This document shows, one piece after another, positions 4,532-5,540 of a DNA stretch of 5,540 nt (position 1 is the first letter of the stretch; every line of letters begins with the position of its first letter). The position numbers and the translations under genes were made by a program. The DNA comes from Methanoculleus sp. (GTDB lineage: Archaea > Halobacteriota > Methanomicrobia > Methanomicrobiales > Methanoculleaceae): the NCBI GenBank assembly GCA_028698765.1, contig JAQVVW010000122.1, positions 1 through 5,540 of the forward strand. Reading direction: 5' to 3'. Below the pieces are notes generated by a model that searched no databases, was not told where the DNA came from, and was given only the letters and a program-made list of their open reading frames with translations.

Positions 4532-5540
4532 ATGACCATGGAGAGCGACAGGATATCCTACCACGAGTCGGTAAGGACCGTCTACGAACGGCTCAAGAAG
4601 GACGGCATGTCCAATGTCTGGGACCGCTACGAGGCGCAGGGCTTCGGCACCGACCCCGACAAGCGGTGCGCCTTCTGCCAGGCGGGCGCCCGGTGCGACT
4701 TCTGCTCGAACGGCCCCTGCCGGGCCGACGCAAGCCGAAACCACCGGGGGGTCTGCGGGATCAACGCCGACGGCATGGCGATGCGAATGATGCTGTTACG
4801 CAACGTCATGGGCGCGTCGAACTACCACTTCCACGCCCAGCAGGCGGTCCGGACCCTCCGGGCGACCGCGGAGGGAAAGACCCCGTTCTCGATCGCCGAG
4901 CCGGAGAAACTCCGGACGTTTGCAGAACGGCTCGGCATCGATACCGGCGGGAGCGATGCGGAGGTCGCGCTCCGGCTCTGCGACTTCGTCGAGGAGGACT
5001 TCCACCGGTTCACCTACGAGCCGAGCCGGATCGTCGAGCAACTCGCCCCCCCGGAGAGAAAAGAGGTCTGGAAGCGCCTTGGCCTCTTCCCGGGCGGGAT
5101 CTACGGGGAGACGATCGTCGTTACCGCGGCCAGCCTGACCAACGTGGATGGGTGGTACGCGAACCACGCCATGCGGGCGATGCGCCTCGGCGTCGCGATG
5201 GCCTACCAGAGCCAGATCGTCCTCGAGTACATCCAGGACATCCTCTACGGCATCCCGCGCCCGCACCCCATGCGGGTCGACCTCGGGGTGCTCGACCCCG
5301 ACTACGTCAACATCCTCCCGAACGGCCACGAACCCTTCCTCGGGTTCGCCCTCATCGACCTTGCCCGCACCGGCGAGTGGCAGGAGAAGGCGCGAGCGGC
5401 GGGGGCAAAGGGCCTCCGGGTCATCGCGAACATCGAGACCGGGCAGGAACTGATCCAGCGCCGGGAGATGGACGACGTCTTCTACGGCTACACGGGGAAC
5501 TGGATCATGCAGGAGGCGGTCCTCGCCACCGGAGCGGTGG
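4532..5540 (+). CDS. CooS-family anaerobic Ni,Fe carbon monoxide dehydrogenase homologue with altered active site, partial
   Basis: The first 336 codons of a protein of the CooS family (usual length about 630) are present; the rest lies beyond the right edge. CooS homodimers oxidise CO to CO2 at a Ni-Fe-S C-cluster and pass electrons through B- and D-clusters. N-terminal cysteines are C46-X2-C49 (D-cluster position) and C55-X2-C58-X4-C63-X11-C75 (B-cluster). Family motifs follow: GPCRAD (61-66), GVCGINADG (73-81), LEYIQDILYG near 5223, LGVLDPDYVNILPNGHEP with the C-cluster His at 266, and ARAAGAKG (287-294). Canonical CooS then has GICCTGNE, whereas this protein has ANIETGQE (299-306), so the C-cluster Cys295 equivalent is Glu302. 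Histidines of the proton relay are also partly replaced (YHFHAQQ, 98-104). ATG 4538 is an equally possible start and better matches the promoter spacing. Overall family is secure; CO oxidation is not, and I therefore give no gene symbol. Confidence 0.85.
   Translation, partial: MTMESDRISYHESVRTVYERLKKDGMSNVWDRYEAQGFGTDPDKRCAFCQAGARCDFCSNGPCRADASRNHRGVCGINADGMAMRMMLLRNVMGASNYHFHAQQAVRTLRATAEGKTPFSIAEPEKLRTFAERLGIDTGGSDAEVALRLCDFVEEDFHRFTYEPSRIVEQLAPPERKEVWKRLGLFPGGIYGETIVVTAASLTNVDGWYANHAMRAMRLGVAMAYQSQIVLEYIQDILYGIPRPHPMRVDLGVLDPDYVNILPNGHEPFLGFALIDLARTGEWQEKARAAGAKGLRVIANIETGQELIQRREMDDVFYGYTGNWIMQEAVLATGAV

Noticed and set aside
4796..5329. Minus-strand open frame of 177 codons
   Set aside because: It is antisense to the CooS homologue and made of repeated Val-Asp-Glu-Arg runs without motifs.
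4532..5540. CdhA, the CO dehydrogenase subunit of the archaeal ACDS complex, or hybrid cluster protein
   Set aside because: The compact N-terminal cysteine block, LGVLDPDYVNIL and ARAAGAKG layout is that of stand-alone CooS; the extra ferredoxin-type clusters of CdhA are not seen.

Overview
The window looks like a GC-rich methanogenic euryarchaeon, probably a Methanomicrobiales relative such as Methanoculleus. This is inferred from four features. The genes have archaeal BRE/TATA-type promoters placed about 28-31 bp before their start codons. There is an anaerobic siroheme-to-heme (Ahb) pathway built from radical-SAM and Lrp-fold enzymes. A secreted protein is crowded with N-X-S/T sequons. A bacterial-type anaerobic CO dehydrogenase (CooS) homologue is present. 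The assignment to order or genus is not proven by anything in the sequence.

Positions 1-2989 (minus strand) hold one tightly packed transcription unit. In transcription order it contains a small three-helix membrane protein (2989-2654), ahbD heme synthase (2654-1563), ahbA (1570-1076) and ahbB (1079-591), the two siroheme decarboxylase subunits, and ahbC (594 to beyond position 1), the 12,18-didecarboxysiroheme deacetylase. Every junction overlaps by 1-8 bp, so the genes are probably translationally coupled. Together AhbA/B (siroheme to didecarboxysiroheme), AhbC (to Fe-coproporphyrin III) and AhbD (to heme b) cover the complete oxygen-independent route from siroheme to heme. ahbC has a GTG start and is cut by the window edge.

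Positions 2990-3217 are non-coding and carry the promoter of the heme operon and a possible pyrimidine-rich terminator of the next gene. At 3218-3997 (minus) lies a secreted two-domain protein, with a DUF4399-like N-terminal half and a type 1 copper (cupredoxin) C-terminal half. It is divergently transcribed from a DUF488/YeaO-family gene at 4146-4490 (plus). Both promoters lie in the 148-bp gap between them.

From 4532 to the right edge (plus) runs the N-terminal half of a CooS-family Ni,Fe carbon monoxide dehydrogenase homologue. The B-cluster cysteines and the C-cluster histidine are present. However, the position of a C-cluster cysteine (Cys295 in Carboxydothermus CooS-II) appears to be glutamate, the histidine relay is altered, and the D-cluster cysteines have CX2C spacing. 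This divergent active site is the most interesting signal in the window. The protein may not be a conventional CO dehydrogenase.
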